A stretch of 64,000 nucleotides of DNA, taken from Prochlorococcus sp. AG-363-B05 (lineage in GTDB: Bacteria; Cyanobacteriota; Cyanobacteriia; PCC-6307; Cyanobiaceae). Below are positions 7,373 to 15,394 of the stretch, in pieces. Location of the stretch: contig QCFD01000001.1 of assembly GCA_003278445.1 (NCBI GenBank), positions 124,001 to 188,000 on the forward strand, in the 5' to 3' direction. The translations under genes and the position numbers were made by a program. How positions within the stretch are numbered: position 1 is the stretch's first letter; the number at the start of each line of letters is the position of its first letter. Under the pieces are notes generated by a model. That model saw only the letters and a program-made list of their open reading frames with translations, did not search any database and was not told the DNA's origin.

Positions 7373-7589
7373 TTTTTTCGGGGTTCTTTGAATTTTCTTT
7401 AACATTAATTCTGTAATGTTTAGCTATACCTTCTAAATCATCCATAGAAAGATCAGAGAAATAACTATAAATACATTGAAAAGCATGAAACCTTTCTAGC
7501 TTTCCTTTGCTTTTATAGATTTCTCTGGCAATCTTGAGTGCAAGCTGTTCTTTTGTTATTTGATTAAGCAGCCTCGGGACACCATCCAA
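7356..7589 (-). CDS. Hypothetical protein, up to 77 aa
   Basis: A soluble, charged protein with KIAREIYKSKGKLERFHAF and SDLSMDDLEGIAKHYRINV, suggesting a compact helical fold. The ORF-track start overlaps the end of the upstream Cys/His-rich gene by 26 bases; a start further in is equally possible. The two minus-strand genes probably form an operon. No family recognised. Confidence 0.5.
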   Translation of the reverse strand: MDGVPRLLNQITKEQLALKIAREIYKSKGKLERFHAFQCIYSYFSDLSMDDLEGIAKHYRINVKENSKNPEKISIYV

Positions 7590-7884
7590 TCTTTTTCTCG
7601 AGTCGCTGCATCCAGCATTGACATTTTGAAGTTAGATGATCTCCATGGGGAATTAGACGTTGGTGGAGATGACAAGTAAGTATCGTTCTGCAATGCCTGT
7701 CGCAGCAATAATTGAAATGATGACATGTCATGCAAACGCTAGCTGAACGTGTGTGCTTAAGAGTGTCTTCTTCGAGATAGGCCCACTCCTCTGCTGGGCT
7801 ATACCGCTTCTGGGGTAGTACTTTTTGGGTGCGATACGAAGACATTGTCTTAATCCAATAGGCTCTGCTACCACTGAATTCCAA
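7564..7884 (-). CDS. Cys/His-rich small protein, likely metal-binding
   Basis: Encodes up to 106 aa; Met15 (MSSYRTQK) is a plausible alternative start. The central part is dense in metal-ligand residues: CMTCHHFNYCCDRHCRTILTC, then H-L-H-Q-R, HGDHLTSKCQCW and a final WCPEAA. The arrangement suggests one or two zinc or other metal sites. The region before it, SPAEEWAYLEEDTLKHTR, looks ordered and conserved. It lies upstream of, and overlaps, the 77-aa ORF. It could be a zinc-ribbon regulatory or redox protein; the function is not known. Confidence 0.6.
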   Translation of the reverse strand: MEFSGSRAYWIKTMSSYRTQKVLPQKRYSPAEEWAYLEEDTLKHTRSASVCMTCHHFNYCCDRHCRTILTCHLHQRLIPHGDHLTSKCQCWMQRLEKKIGWCPEAA

Positions 7885-8303
7885 TCTGATGCACGAAAAA
7901 CGGCATAGGGTGAGGACGTTGGAGTCATATGTCTGTAGCAGTACACATGTACTAGCAACGGTAAGGAGGTGTTGTCAAGTAGTTCTGAAGAAATTTATTT
8001 CACTCTTCTATTTGATTCAGAGATCATTAATTTAGTTTTAATAAGAGCTCCGTCTATATCCATCGCAATCTTTGGTCGACTCTTATGTTTTTAATATTGT
8101 TTTTCGTATTTTTTATTGATGAATTAGAGCTTGGTTTTATATCTCTCAACTCTCTAATTAGTTGTCTTTCACACTCATTCGCTCACTCATTTGTTTTGAA
8201 GTTCTAGAGAGTGTGCTCATGTACCGGATGGAGTTAAATGGTAAAAGCCTCTGTGTAACATTACTGCTTTATGTCATTTTGATTTCTCTGCAATATTTGG
8301 CAT
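7885..8303. other. Intergenic stretch without a clear gene
   Basis: AT-rich, with a strong purine run (taaggaggtg, 7961-7970) on the plus strand that is not followed by a convincing ORF. A 28-codon ORF at 8219-8305 (MYRMELNGK...) and a 22-codon minus ORF (MDIDGALIKTK...) near 8000-8075 exist but are weak. The latter could be the tail of a lost gene. Confidence 0.4.
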
Positions 8304-8350
8304 GAAAAAAACTCTTGCTGTACTGGAAGTCGTGCAGCAAGAGTTTGACT
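8303..8350 (-). terminator. Intrinsic terminator downstream of rpsD
   Basis: Inverted repeat aactcttgctg / cagcaagagtt (11 bases) around a 14-base loop, followed on the minus strand by TTTTTT. It lies about 45 bases past the rpsD stop, in the right orientation to end the rpsD transcript. Confidence 0.85.
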
Positions 8351-8392
8351 AAGGTTGGACTAATGCTAAGAAAAGCGAGTAATAGACTAATT

Positions 8393-9001
8393 CTATACTT
8401 TTCTTGAGTAGTACTCAACAACTAACAATTCATTGATTTCAATAGCAACCCATTCCCTATCTGTCTTTGCAGATATCTTTGCTGAGAGCTTGGTTTTATC
8501 TAGTTCAAGGTGTGGCGGAACATTCGCAAGACCTGGAAATTCTAAGTTAGCTTCAGCCAATTGCTTACTAGCTTTGTTATCTCGGATAGCAATTACATCT
8601 CCAGCCTTGCATTGATAACTTGCAATGTCAGTGATTCTGCCATTAACAGTTACATGTCCATGGTTTACTAACTGCCTTGCTCCTGGGATGGTAGGTCCAA
8701 ATCCAAGTCTAAAACAGACATTATCAAGCCTATTCTCCAGAAGCTTTAAGAGATTTGTTCCTGTGGAACCCTCCTGAGCACGAGCTTTTTTTACATAACG
8801 AACAAGCTGACGTTCAGAAATTCCATAATTGAATCGAAGTTTTTGCTTCTCTTCGAGTCGGATAGCGTATTCAGAGCGCTTGCGACGGGCTTGGCCGTGC
8901 TGACCTGGGGGATGAGACCTTTTTGCGGCCTTCCGGGTGAGACCAGGCAGGTCTCCCAAGCGTCGCGTAATCCTCAAACGAGGTCCGCGGTATCTAGACA
9001 T
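8393..9001 (-). CDS. rpsD: 30S ribosomal protein S4
   Basis: A 202-aa protein matching S4 throughout: [20 protein letters not shown] at the N-terminus, [21 protein letters not shown], the S4 RNA-binding domain ([28 protein letters not shown]) and the [19 protein letters not shown] end. S4 binds 16S rRNA and nucleates assembly of the 30S body. Full length with an ATG start. A strong terminator follows, so it is probably monocistronic. Confidence 0.98.
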   Translation of the reverse strand: MSRYRGPRLRITRRLGDLPGLTRKAAKRSHPPGQHGQARRKRSEYAIRLEEKQKLRFNYGISERQLVRYVKKARAQEGSTGTNLLKLLENRLDNVCFRLGFGPTIPGARQLVNHGHVTVNGRITDIASYQCKAGDVIAIRDNKASKQLAEANLEFPGLANVPPHLELDKTKLSAKISAKTDREWVAIEINELLVVEYYSRKV

Positions 9002-9093
9002 AAGGGTTTAATTTGAAAAATGTTGACTGGTAAGAGTAATCTGGAGATCAATCCATTAGCCCTGTATTTACCAGTTCATTATTCTATCTAAAG

Positions 9094-9333
9094 ATGCTCT
9101 CAAAGATCAATAAGGCCATTGCACTAGTTTTTGTTGGTTTAATTGCTTTTTATCAAAAATGGATTTCGCCATTGTTTGGACCAAGTTGTCGTTTTATCCC
9201 TAGTTGCAGTGCTTATGGGATAGAAGCTGTTAATAAGCATGGTCCTTGGAGAGGTGGTTGGCTGACTTTGAACAGGTTAAGCAAATGTCATCCTTTTACG
9301 CCTTGTGGGTGTGATCCCGTTCCCGAAAAATGA
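9094..9333 (+). CDS. yidD: Membrane protein insertion efficiency factor YidD
   Basis: A 79-aa protein with the YidD signature: one N-terminal hydrophobic stretch, [20 protein letters not shown], the motif [13 protein letters not shown], then [14 protein letters not shown] and a Cys-containing end. YidD is a small inner-membrane-associated factor that helps YidC-dependent insertion. Its final codons overlap the next gene (ATGA), so the pair is coupled. Length is normal. Confidence 0.94.
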   Translation: MLSKINKAIALVFVGLIAFYQKWISPLFGPSCRFIPSCSAYGIEAVNKHGPWRGGWLTLNRLSKCHPFTPCGCDPVPEK

Positions 9334-9641
9334 ACTCAGAGGTATTGATTTTATACTCTCGTAAAGGCTGCTGCTTGTGCCAAGAACTTGAAAAAAAATT
9401 GTCTAATATATGTCTAAATAATTTAAACCCTTCTCTTGCACTTTGTATTGTCGATATAGATAGTAAAAAAGTGTGTATTGATATTCAAAGAAAGTATACA
9501 AATGAAGTACCAGTTTTAGTTCTTGACTCAACTAAATTATTAAAAAAAATTGAGTTGCCTCGGGTTTCTCCACGTTTAAAGGAAGAGATTCTTTTGTCTT
9601 GGATACAAAAGCATTTGAATGTTTTTTACAAAATATCTTAG
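9330..9641 (+). CDS. Glutaredoxin-like thiol protein (DUF836 type)
   Basis: A 103-aa protein with an N-terminal thioredoxin-fold beta strand followed by [14 protein letters not shown], a CxxC-type site (Cys14-Cys17). Then comes [26 protein letters not shown], containing the cis-Pro (VPVL) of the fold. This pattern fits the short glutaredoxin-like family found in many cyanobacteria. It overlaps yidD by 4 bases. A redox role in the cytoplasm is likely; specific partners are unknown. Confidence 0.82.
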   Translation: MNSEVLILYSRKGCCLCQELEKKLSNICLNNLNPSLALCIVDIDSKKVCIDIQRKYTNEVPVLVLDSTKLLKKIELPRVSPRLKEEILLSWIQKHLNVFYKIS

Positions 9642-9850
9642 AAAAATAATCGATTAATATTTTCATTGAATTCCTTACTAGTTTTAAACAGGTAAACGTG
9701 ATTTTTGTTTATAACTAAGTTTCTTTTAAAAACAATATTGATTTTTTTAATTACTTAATCGTACGTAAAGCTATTTTGTGGTGAAAATCATGAAGGTCTT
9801 TTTATACTTTAAATAATCCTTCATTAATTTTTCATCGTCAGAGGTTTGTT

Positions 9851-11380
9851 TTGTTGCGCTATCTTCACTCTTTATTGAAAGCAATTGATCTTGAAGTCCC
9901 ATCAGGGTTAGCGAATCAAGAAATAAAAAATCTCTCTTGTGATTCTAGAGAAATCGAAAAAGGTGATTTGTTCTTAGGGTTAAAAGGGGAAAAAGTTGAT
10001 GGAGGGACCTATTGGGAGAAAGCCATTAAAAGAGGTGCTTGCGCGGCCCTAATTAGTAAAAATGCTTCTCTTTTAAATCCACCAACTAAGGAAGACCCCG
10101 TAATTATTGTCCCGGACCCTGTCTCATTATTTGTGGGCAAATTATCTGCAGATTTTTGGGGCAAACCATCAAGTGAGATTTGCTTGATAGGTGTCACTGG
10201 TACTAACGGCAAAACAACTACATCCTATGTGATTGAATTTTTGACCGCTTCGCTTGGACATCCATCTGCTTTATTTGGAACATTAATTAATCGATGGCCT
10301 AATCATGAGGAAACTTCAGACTATACAACTACTTTCGCTGTGCCTTTGCAGGCACAACTTCGTAAAGCAGTTGAGGCAGGAGTTGAATATGCAGCAATGG
10401 AAGTAAGTTCACATGCTTTGTCACAGAATAGAGTCGCTGGTTGTGATTTCAGTGGGGCAATATTTACAAATCTTTCAAGAGATCATTTAGATTATTACGA
10501 TTCAATGGAATCTTATTTTGAGGCTAAAGCTAGTTTGTTCAGATTACATTTAATAGAAGACGATTATCCAAGATCAATAGTTAATATAGATGATGAATGG
10601 GGTTCATTGTTGGCAAAAGAGCTCAACGAAAAATGTTGGACATGCTCCTTAAAAGAGAATTCTCATGCCAGGGAAAAACCAGATTTATATATTAGTAATC
10701 TTCAAATCATGCAAGATGGTTATAAGGGGAAATTGCATACGCCCTTTGGGGCGGAAAACTTTTTTTCACCACTAATAGGTGATTTCAATTTAATGAATAT
10801 TTTGCAAGCAGTAGGAATACTAGTTCAAAGAGGTTTTCTCTTGAATGATCTTTTGGTGGCGTTGAGCAAGTTCCCTGGCGTACCCGGGCGAATGCAACTG
10901 ATAAATATGGATGGATTTAAAGTTGAAGACGGTTATCCTGTAGTAATAGTAGATTATGCGCACACACCCGATGGGTTGCAAAATGCTTTAATCGCATCTA
11001 GATCATTGACGAAAAATGAATTAATTTGTGTCTTTGGTTGTGGTGGGAATAGAGACAAAGGTAAAAGATCTGAGATGGGAGAAGTTGCAGCTAAGTTTGC
11101 AGATTGTGTTGTCGTGACTTCTGACAATCCTCGACAAGAAGATCCAAACGAAATTATTAAAGATATTGAAAAAGGTATAACTTTTGATTCTGAAGTTTTT
11201 GTTGAGCCGGAGCGATCTATAGCGATTCAATTGGCTATAGCAAAAGCTAATAAAAACGATGTTGTTTTAATCGCAGGAAAAGGTCATGAGGATTATCAAA
11301 TTTTAAAAGATCAAACAATTTATTTTGATGATCGTGAACAAGCGAGAAAAGCGCTCTCTTTAAAAAAGATTTCTAAATAG
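9851..11380 (+). CDS. murE: UDP-N-acetylmuramoyl-tripeptide synthetase (MurE)
   Basis: Adds meso-diaminopimelate to UDP-MurNAc-L-Ala-D-Glu in peptidoglycan synthesis. The 509-aa protein has the Mur-ligase P-loop GVTGTNGKTTT (114-124), AMEVSSHAL, the central VDYAHTPDGL, and TSDNPRQEDP, whose DNPR motif marks diaminopimelate specificity. The start is TTG (two in tandem), preceded by AGAGG. Its last 8 bases overlap the convergent aminotransferase gene. Confidence 0.96.
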   Translation: MLRYLHSLLKAIDLEVPSGLANQEIKNLSCDSREIEKGDLFLGLKGEKVDGGTYWEKAIKRGACAALISKNASLLNPPTKEDPVIIVPDPVSLFVGKLSADFWGKPSSEICLIGVTGTNGKTTTSYVIEFLTASLGHPSALFGTLINRWPNHEETSDYTTTFAVPLQAQLRKAVEAGVEYAAMEVSSHALSQNRVAGCDFSGAIFTNLSRDHLDYYDSMESYFEAKASLFRLHLIEDDYPRSIVNIDDEWGSLLAKELNEKCWTCSLKENSHAREKPDLYISNLQIMQDGYKGKLHTPFGAENFFSPLIGDFNLMNILQAVGILVQRGFLLNDLLVALSKFPGVPGRMQLINMDGFKVEDGYPVVIVDYAHTPDGLQNALIASRSLTKNELICVFGCGGNRDKGKRSEMGEVAAKFADCVVVTSDNPRQEDPNEIIKDIEKGITFDSEVFVEPERSIAIQLAIAKANKNDVVLIAGKGHEDYQILKDQTIYFDDREQARKALSLKKISK

Positions 11381-12584
11381 ATTTTTTAGTCGAAATGAAA
11401 TTTTTTAGTCCAATAACAAGATTATCTATCTCGTTTATATCTGTAGTGATATGAACGCAAGCACGAAGCCATTTAGGGTCTTCGAGAACTCTTATCCATA
11501 AATTCTTTTGACCAAGATAGTTGACAACCTCTTCAGGAGAATTGATTCCATTAATTTCAAAACTAATAATTCCTGAAGGTGGAGCACTATTTAACACGAG
11601 TTTAATATTTTTGATTTGGCTTAATTTTTCCCAAAGGATAGAACTTAGGCTCGTGATTTTCAAAAAGCGCTCAGTCTCAGAACCTTCGTTTTTTAGCATC
11701 ATTATAGAACTTTTTAGACCAGCTAAAAGAGGTATGCAAGAAGTTGCTATTTCAAAACGTCTACCATCAGAATGAAAAGGATTTATATTATTTACATGAA
11801 TTCCTTCTTCAGCTTTTAAGCATTTCCAACCAATTAATGTAGGTCTTGATTCTTCAAGAACTCTTGTTGAAAGAGCAACAGCTCCAAGTCCTTCAGGCCC
11901 ATAAGCCCATTTGTGCCCTGTAAATGCATAGATGTCTGCTTTATTACAAGCATCTTTAATGGGAATATGACAAAAACTTTGAGCAGCATCAACTAATAAA
12001 TAAGGTTTACTTGGATGCTCTTTAAGTTTTTCGGAAATAAGTTCAATTGGCATAATCTGCCCTGTATTCCAAAGAAGATGTGATATAACAACTAGCTTCG
12101 TGTTCTTTCGGAGATTAGCATCGATTAATTGAAGTACTGTTTTATATGTCTCATTTTTATTGTCGTTTCCGTTGCATGATTTTAATATAGGTAGTATTCC
12201 AATTCTTAAATTCTTTGTACGAGCCAACTCTTTACATGCTGCGACTATTCCAGGATGTTCACAATCACTAATTAACAAATGATCACTTTCAGAGAATGGC
12301 AGCCCTAGCAGTGGTAATACACAGCCCGAAGTAACATTCTCAGTAAATGCAATTCTTCTGGGATGAATCCCACAAATCTCTGATAGAAGATTTTTGGTGC
12401 TTATGACTTCTTTAGTGATATAAGGCCAAACATCATTTGTAAATGGACCTAAGTGTTGGATTCTTTCCCAACTGGTAGTGATTGCATTTAATGATTCAGT
12501 TGGGAGAGGTCCTTGACCTCCATAATTAAAGTAGGATTTATTTTGTAAAGCAGGCATATTTTCTTTGAATGATATTGGTAACAT
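11373..12584 (-). CDS. Class V aminotransferase (cysteine desulfurase-like)
   Basis: A 403-aa PLP enzyme of the NifS/class V family. The N-terminus has SYFNYGGQGPLP; the fold core includes VLPLLGLPFSESDHLLISD, LLVDAAQSFCHIPI and the PLP-lysine segment IYAFTGHKWAYGPEGLGAV. Related proteins are annotated as cysteine desulfurase, isopenicillin N epimerase or selenocysteine lyase. The usual cysteine-desulfurase active-site Cys loop is not obvious to me, so activity on cysteine is unproven. ATG start; Met10 (MPALQNK) is an alternative. Confidence 0.8.
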   Translation of the reverse strand: MLPISFKENMPALQNKSYFNYGGQGPLPTESLNAITTSWERIQHLGPFTNDVWPYITKEVISTKNLLSEICGIHPRRIAFTENVTSGCVLPLLGLPFSESDHLLISDCEHPGIVAACKELARTKNLRIGILPILKSCNGNDNKNETYKTVLQLIDANLRKNTKLVVISHLLWNTGQIMPIELISEKLKEHPSKPYLLVDAAQSFCHIPIKDACNKADIYAFTGHKWAYGPEGLGAVALSTRVLEESRPTLIGWKCLKAEEGIHVNNINPFHSDGRRFEIATSCIPLLAGLKSSIMMLKNEGSETERFLKITSLSSILWEKLSQIKNIKLVLNSAPPSGIISFEINGINSPEEVVNYLGQKNLWIRVLEDPKWLRACVHITTDINEIDNLVIGLKNFISTKKSI

Positions 12585-12763
12585 CGTGTTTAATCTTCAG
12601 TTGCGGTAACTAAGAATATCTTTTTTTAACAAATTTACCAATTTTAAAATATCAATTAGTCATTTCAATATAAACATCTACAATTTATAAATTTGTCTAT
12701 GGAGATGCTTTGACTCCAAAAAACACGTTATTAAAGTAAAATAGTTTTAAATTGAAATGGTCT

Positions 12764-12898
12764 ATGGACGACAAAAAAGTACAAAAAATAAAAGCTCAGG
12801 AATGGGTAGTTATGTTTGATGGGCAAATAAAACGAAGCGAAAAAGAGATTGATGCTAACGAGCATCATTTTGAAGTTAACAGTCAGAAGAATGAATAG
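12764..12898 (+). CDS. Small soluble protein, 44 aa
   Basis: ATG to TAG gives 44 hydrophilic residues, starting MDDKKVQKIKAQEWVVMFDG and ending FEVNSQKNE. It is too short for the ORF track. It lies alone in an 870-base region between the aminotransferase and the PsbN-like gene. Composition looks protein-like; family unknown. Confidence 0.4.
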   Translation: MDDKKVQKIKAQEWVVMFDGQIKRSEKEIDANEHHFEVNSQKNE

Positions 12899-13109
12899 AA
12901 TCTATTTTTTTGTCTGATTGGGTAAAATAAATGGAAATACAATTCCGATTGAGTTATTAAACTGTAAATTTGAATAATATAAAAATTATTGTAAACACGA
13001 TAGTTTTGTGTTGAATTCAAGTGATCTGATCTTGTAAGGAATTGATTGTTTAAAGACTTTCGCTTTTGGTCGATTGATATATTAAGATACATAAGAATAT
13101 TGGCTTCCA

Positions 13110-13208
13110 ATGAAAATAGATTTCGGACCTATCACTTTCAGTAGGATTGCAAGCATCCTTCTAATACTTGGTTTTTTTGGACTTTTAGCTTATAATTCAA
13201 CTCTTTAA
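13110..13208 (+). CDS. Single-span membrane peptide, 32 aa
   Basis: ATG to TAA gives 32 residues: MKIDFGPITFSRIASILLIL and then a hydrophobic end. One helix, no charged tail. It resembles the size class of photosystem small subunits, but no named family fits. The surrounding 12900-13455 stretch is very AT-rich and otherwise empty. Confidence 0.4.
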   Translation: MKIDFGPITFSRIASILLILGFFGLLAYNSTL

Positions 13209-13455
13209 TATCGCTTTTAATAGTTTTAGAATTATATAAAAAATTAATTGATAATCTTTGAAAAATAATTATAACTTGCTTAAGTGATTTTTATTTTTTT
13301 TATTTTATATAATTATTATCACTTATAACCAAATAATAATAATCTTTTATTTACTTTTAGGAAAGGAAATTCGTGAGAGGATTAGGCCAATTAAGATAGT
13401 TTCCATTTGATCTCTCGTTGTAACTATCAATACAGTAGAATCTTTTAAATTAGAA

Positions 13456-13698
13456 ATGCAAATGGAAACTTCAACTACTGACCCAACTCTTTTAATGCTG
13501 ATTGGAGGAATTGTTGTTTTACTGGCTGGATCAGTAGCCTATGGAATTTATTCAACATTTGGCTCTGGTTCAAAAGAGCTTAGAGACACTATTGACGAAC
13601 ATGCAAAGATGCACGAATTAGGTATTGCGCATGGGCATGGTGGAAGCTCTGAAGCTTATGAAATGTCTGGAAAACTACAAAAGGATCAAATCTCGTAA
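13456..13698 (+). CDS. PsbN-like small membrane protein with His-rich tail
   Basis: 80 aa (78 from Met3). One membrane segment, LLMLIGGIVVLLAGSVAYGI, is followed by YSTFGSGSKELRDTIDEH, which resembles the PsbN motif FGPPSKELxDPFxxHED. Unlike classic PsbN (about 43-46 aa) it continues with HAKMHELGIAHGHGGSSEAY, rich in His. PsbN helps photosystem II assembly, but the extended His-rich tail and the metal-transporter gene 200 bases downstream leave a metal-related role open. Confidence 0.6.
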   Translation: MQMETSTTDPTLLMLIGGIVVLLAGSVAYGIYSTFGSGSKELRDTIDEHAKMHELGIAHGHGGSSEAYEMSGKLQKDQIS

Positions 13699-13895
13699 AA
13701 TTTTGAGATTTTCTTTAATTTGATTTTTAAAGTTTCTCTAAAATAAATTTTTTCATCAAAGAAATTACTTATTTTAATTATTTTATATTTGAACTAATTA
13801 GATGTAATATTGATTTGGTTCAGGTGAATTAAATTGATCATTTTTGATCAGAAGAATAATTACTTAATGAAAAGAAAACCATTTGTTAAATTTCT

Positions 13896-14564
13896 ATGTT
13901 AGTAAGTGTGTTAACTGGCTTTGCTGCCGGAGCAGTTCATGTGGTGAGTGGTGCTGACCATATGGTTGCAATGGCTCCTTCAGCGATCCAAAAACCCCGA
14001 GTAGCTTTAAGAGATGGCTTTGCTTGGGGCGTTGGGCATTCAGCTGGAGTTTTAATCCTCTCATTATTAGGAATTTTTGCTAAGGACTTAATAAATATTA
14101 AATTGATGTCTTCATATGCAGAGTTTCTTGTCGGAATAAGTCTTTTAATTGTGGGACTTCTTGCTATTAAGACTTCATTGAGAGTAAACATTCATATGCA
14201 TCAGCATATTCATGGAGAAGAAACGCCTCATAAGCATTTTCATTTCCATTCACTTGGCACTAAGATTCATAGAAATCATAGTCATGCGGCAACTGGATTA
14301 GGCATTTTGCACGGGTTCGCTGGCGCAAGCCATTTGGTGGCAATTATTCCCGCATTGGCATTGCCTTTAGTGGGAGCCTTGGTTTATTTATTTGCATATT
14401 TGCTTGGATCAGTTATTGCAATGGGATTCGTCGTTTTAGGCATATCTTTTGCAGCCAATAAAGCTAATAAAATGTTTTATCCTTTCTTAATGCGATCAAT
14501 AGGAGGCCTGTCAATAGGTATAGGAATATTTTGGCTTCAAAAAACTTCCATTATTACTTCTTGA
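13896..14564 (+). CDS. HupE/UreJ-type nickel/cobalt transporter
   Basis: A 222-aa membrane protein with about six helices. Helix 1 carries GAVHVVSGADHMVAMAP and a later helix HGFAGASHLVAIIPALALP; paired H-x4-D/H motifs like these are typical of the HupE/NicO nickel permeases. A cytoplasmic or lumenal loop is strongly His-rich (HMHQHIHGEETPHKHFHFH). Picocyanobacteria need nickel for urease and Ni-superoxide dismutase, so nickel import is the likely role. ATG start. Confidence 0.82.
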   Translation: MLVSVLTGFAAGAVHVVSGADHMVAMAPSAIQKPRVALRDGFAWGVGHSAGVLILSLLGIFAKDLINIKLMSSYAEFLVGISLLIVGLLAIKTSLRVNIHMHQHIHGEETPHKHFHFHSLGTKIHRNHSHAATGLGILHGFAGASHLVAIIPALALPLVGALVYLFAYLLGSVIAMGFVVLGISFAANKANKMFYPFLMRSIGGLSIGIGIFWLQKTSIITS

Positions 14565-14574
14565 AAGTTTCTCA

Positions 14575-14709
14575 ATGAATTACACGGCTAGTCTTATTGC
14601 CTTAGGGGTATTTTTTTTATGGGTTGTTGTCGCTACGTTGATTTGGGCAAGAAGGATGAGAAAACTTAAATACGAATATTCTCAAAATAAATCCAAATTC
14701 AAAAGTTAA
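14575..14709 (+). CDS. Small membrane protein, 44 aa
   Basis: ATG to TAA encodes 44 residues. One hydrophobic segment (SLIALGVFFLWVVVATLIWA) is followed by a basic tail (RRMRKLKYEYSQNKSKFKS). It starts 10 bases after the HupE-like gene on the same strand, so it may be co-transcribed. Not in the ORF track. Function unknown. Confidence 0.5.
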   Translation: MNYTASLIALGVFFLWVVVATLIWARRMRKLKYEYSQNKSKFKS

Positions 14710-14798
14710 TTGATACATCATTATTTATCTTTAGATACATTTTTTTTGAATAAAATGATTAAAGATTATGTATGATTATTTTGTTATAAAAAAGATTG

Positions 14799-15053
14799 AT
14801 GAAAGGTGTATTGTTTTTCTTAGGTTCTATCTTTAGATGGCCTGTTCAAAAAACTAACGAATTCTTGATCTTTCATGTTTATCTTTTAGGCATTTATGGA
14901 ATAACATTTCTGTTGAGAAACATTGGTATGAGCTTTTCTAACTTCATTTTCACAGTTGGTCTAGTGGCACCAATTGGATACCTTATTTATAATGGATTAC
15001 CTTTGGATTGTCTTAATTATAAGTCTGCAATTAAAAGAGAATTGAGTTCATAA
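14799..15053 (+). CDS. Small membrane protein, 84 aa
   Basis: The ORF track begins at a TTG; the adjacent ATG (14799) is the better start and gives MKGVLFFLGSIFRWPVQKTN. Two hydrophobic segments follow (FHVYLLGIYGITFLL and FIFTVGLVAPIGYLIY), with a charged end. It precedes the convergent nfu gene. Family not recognised, but the length and hydropathy make it a credible gene. Confidence 0.55.
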   Translation: MKGVLFFLGSIFRWPVQKTNEFLIFHVYLLGIYGITFLLRNIGMSFSNFIFTVGLVAPIGYLIYNGLPLDCLNYKSAIKRELSS

Positions 15054-15086
15054 AATTAAAGCAGAATCGCCTATTAGACAATTAAT

Positions 15087-15332
15087 TTAGAGAACTTGTA
15101 TTACCTCACTCACTTCAGGAATCATTTCTCTTAGTTTTCTTTCAATACCCATTTTTAGAGTCATTGTGCTGCTTGGGCAACTACCGCAGGCACCCTGCAG
15201 TCTTACTTTGACAATGGGTCCATCTATTTCAGCTATTTCTACATTACCTCCGTCAGCCATGAGAAAAGGTCTTAATTCATCAAGAACCTTTTCAACATTT
15301 TCTGTGGTCAGTGCAAGAGTTTCTTCGCTCAT
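15087..15332 (-). CDS. nfu: NifU-like iron-sulfur scaffold (Nfu domain)
   Basis: An 81-aa protein consisting only of a NifU C-terminal domain: [20 protein letters not shown], then [18 protein letters not shown] with the CxxC pair at 49 and 52 that binds a 4Fe-4S cluster. Cyanobacterial Nfu is the main scaffold supplying clusters to photosystem I and other proteins. Full length, ATG start. It is divergent from mqo. Confidence 0.95.
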   Translation of the reverse strand: MSEETLALTTENVEKVLDELRPFLMADGGNVEIAEIDGPIVKVRLQGACGSCPSSTMTLKMGIERKLREMIPEVSEVIQVL

Positions 15333-15394
15333 TTCGGCTCTTTTAACTTATTTTCGATTAGCTTAGTTAATTCCAGGATAGTCTGTATGTAATC

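Noticed and set aside
7728-7958. 76-aa ORF overlapping the Cys/His-rich gene
   Set aside because: Out of frame with the better-supported Cys/His-rich protein.
12883-13110. 75-aa minus-strand ORF
   Set aside because: Composition is that of AT-rich noncoding DNA, and it lies opposite the small genes at 12764-12898 and 13110-13208.
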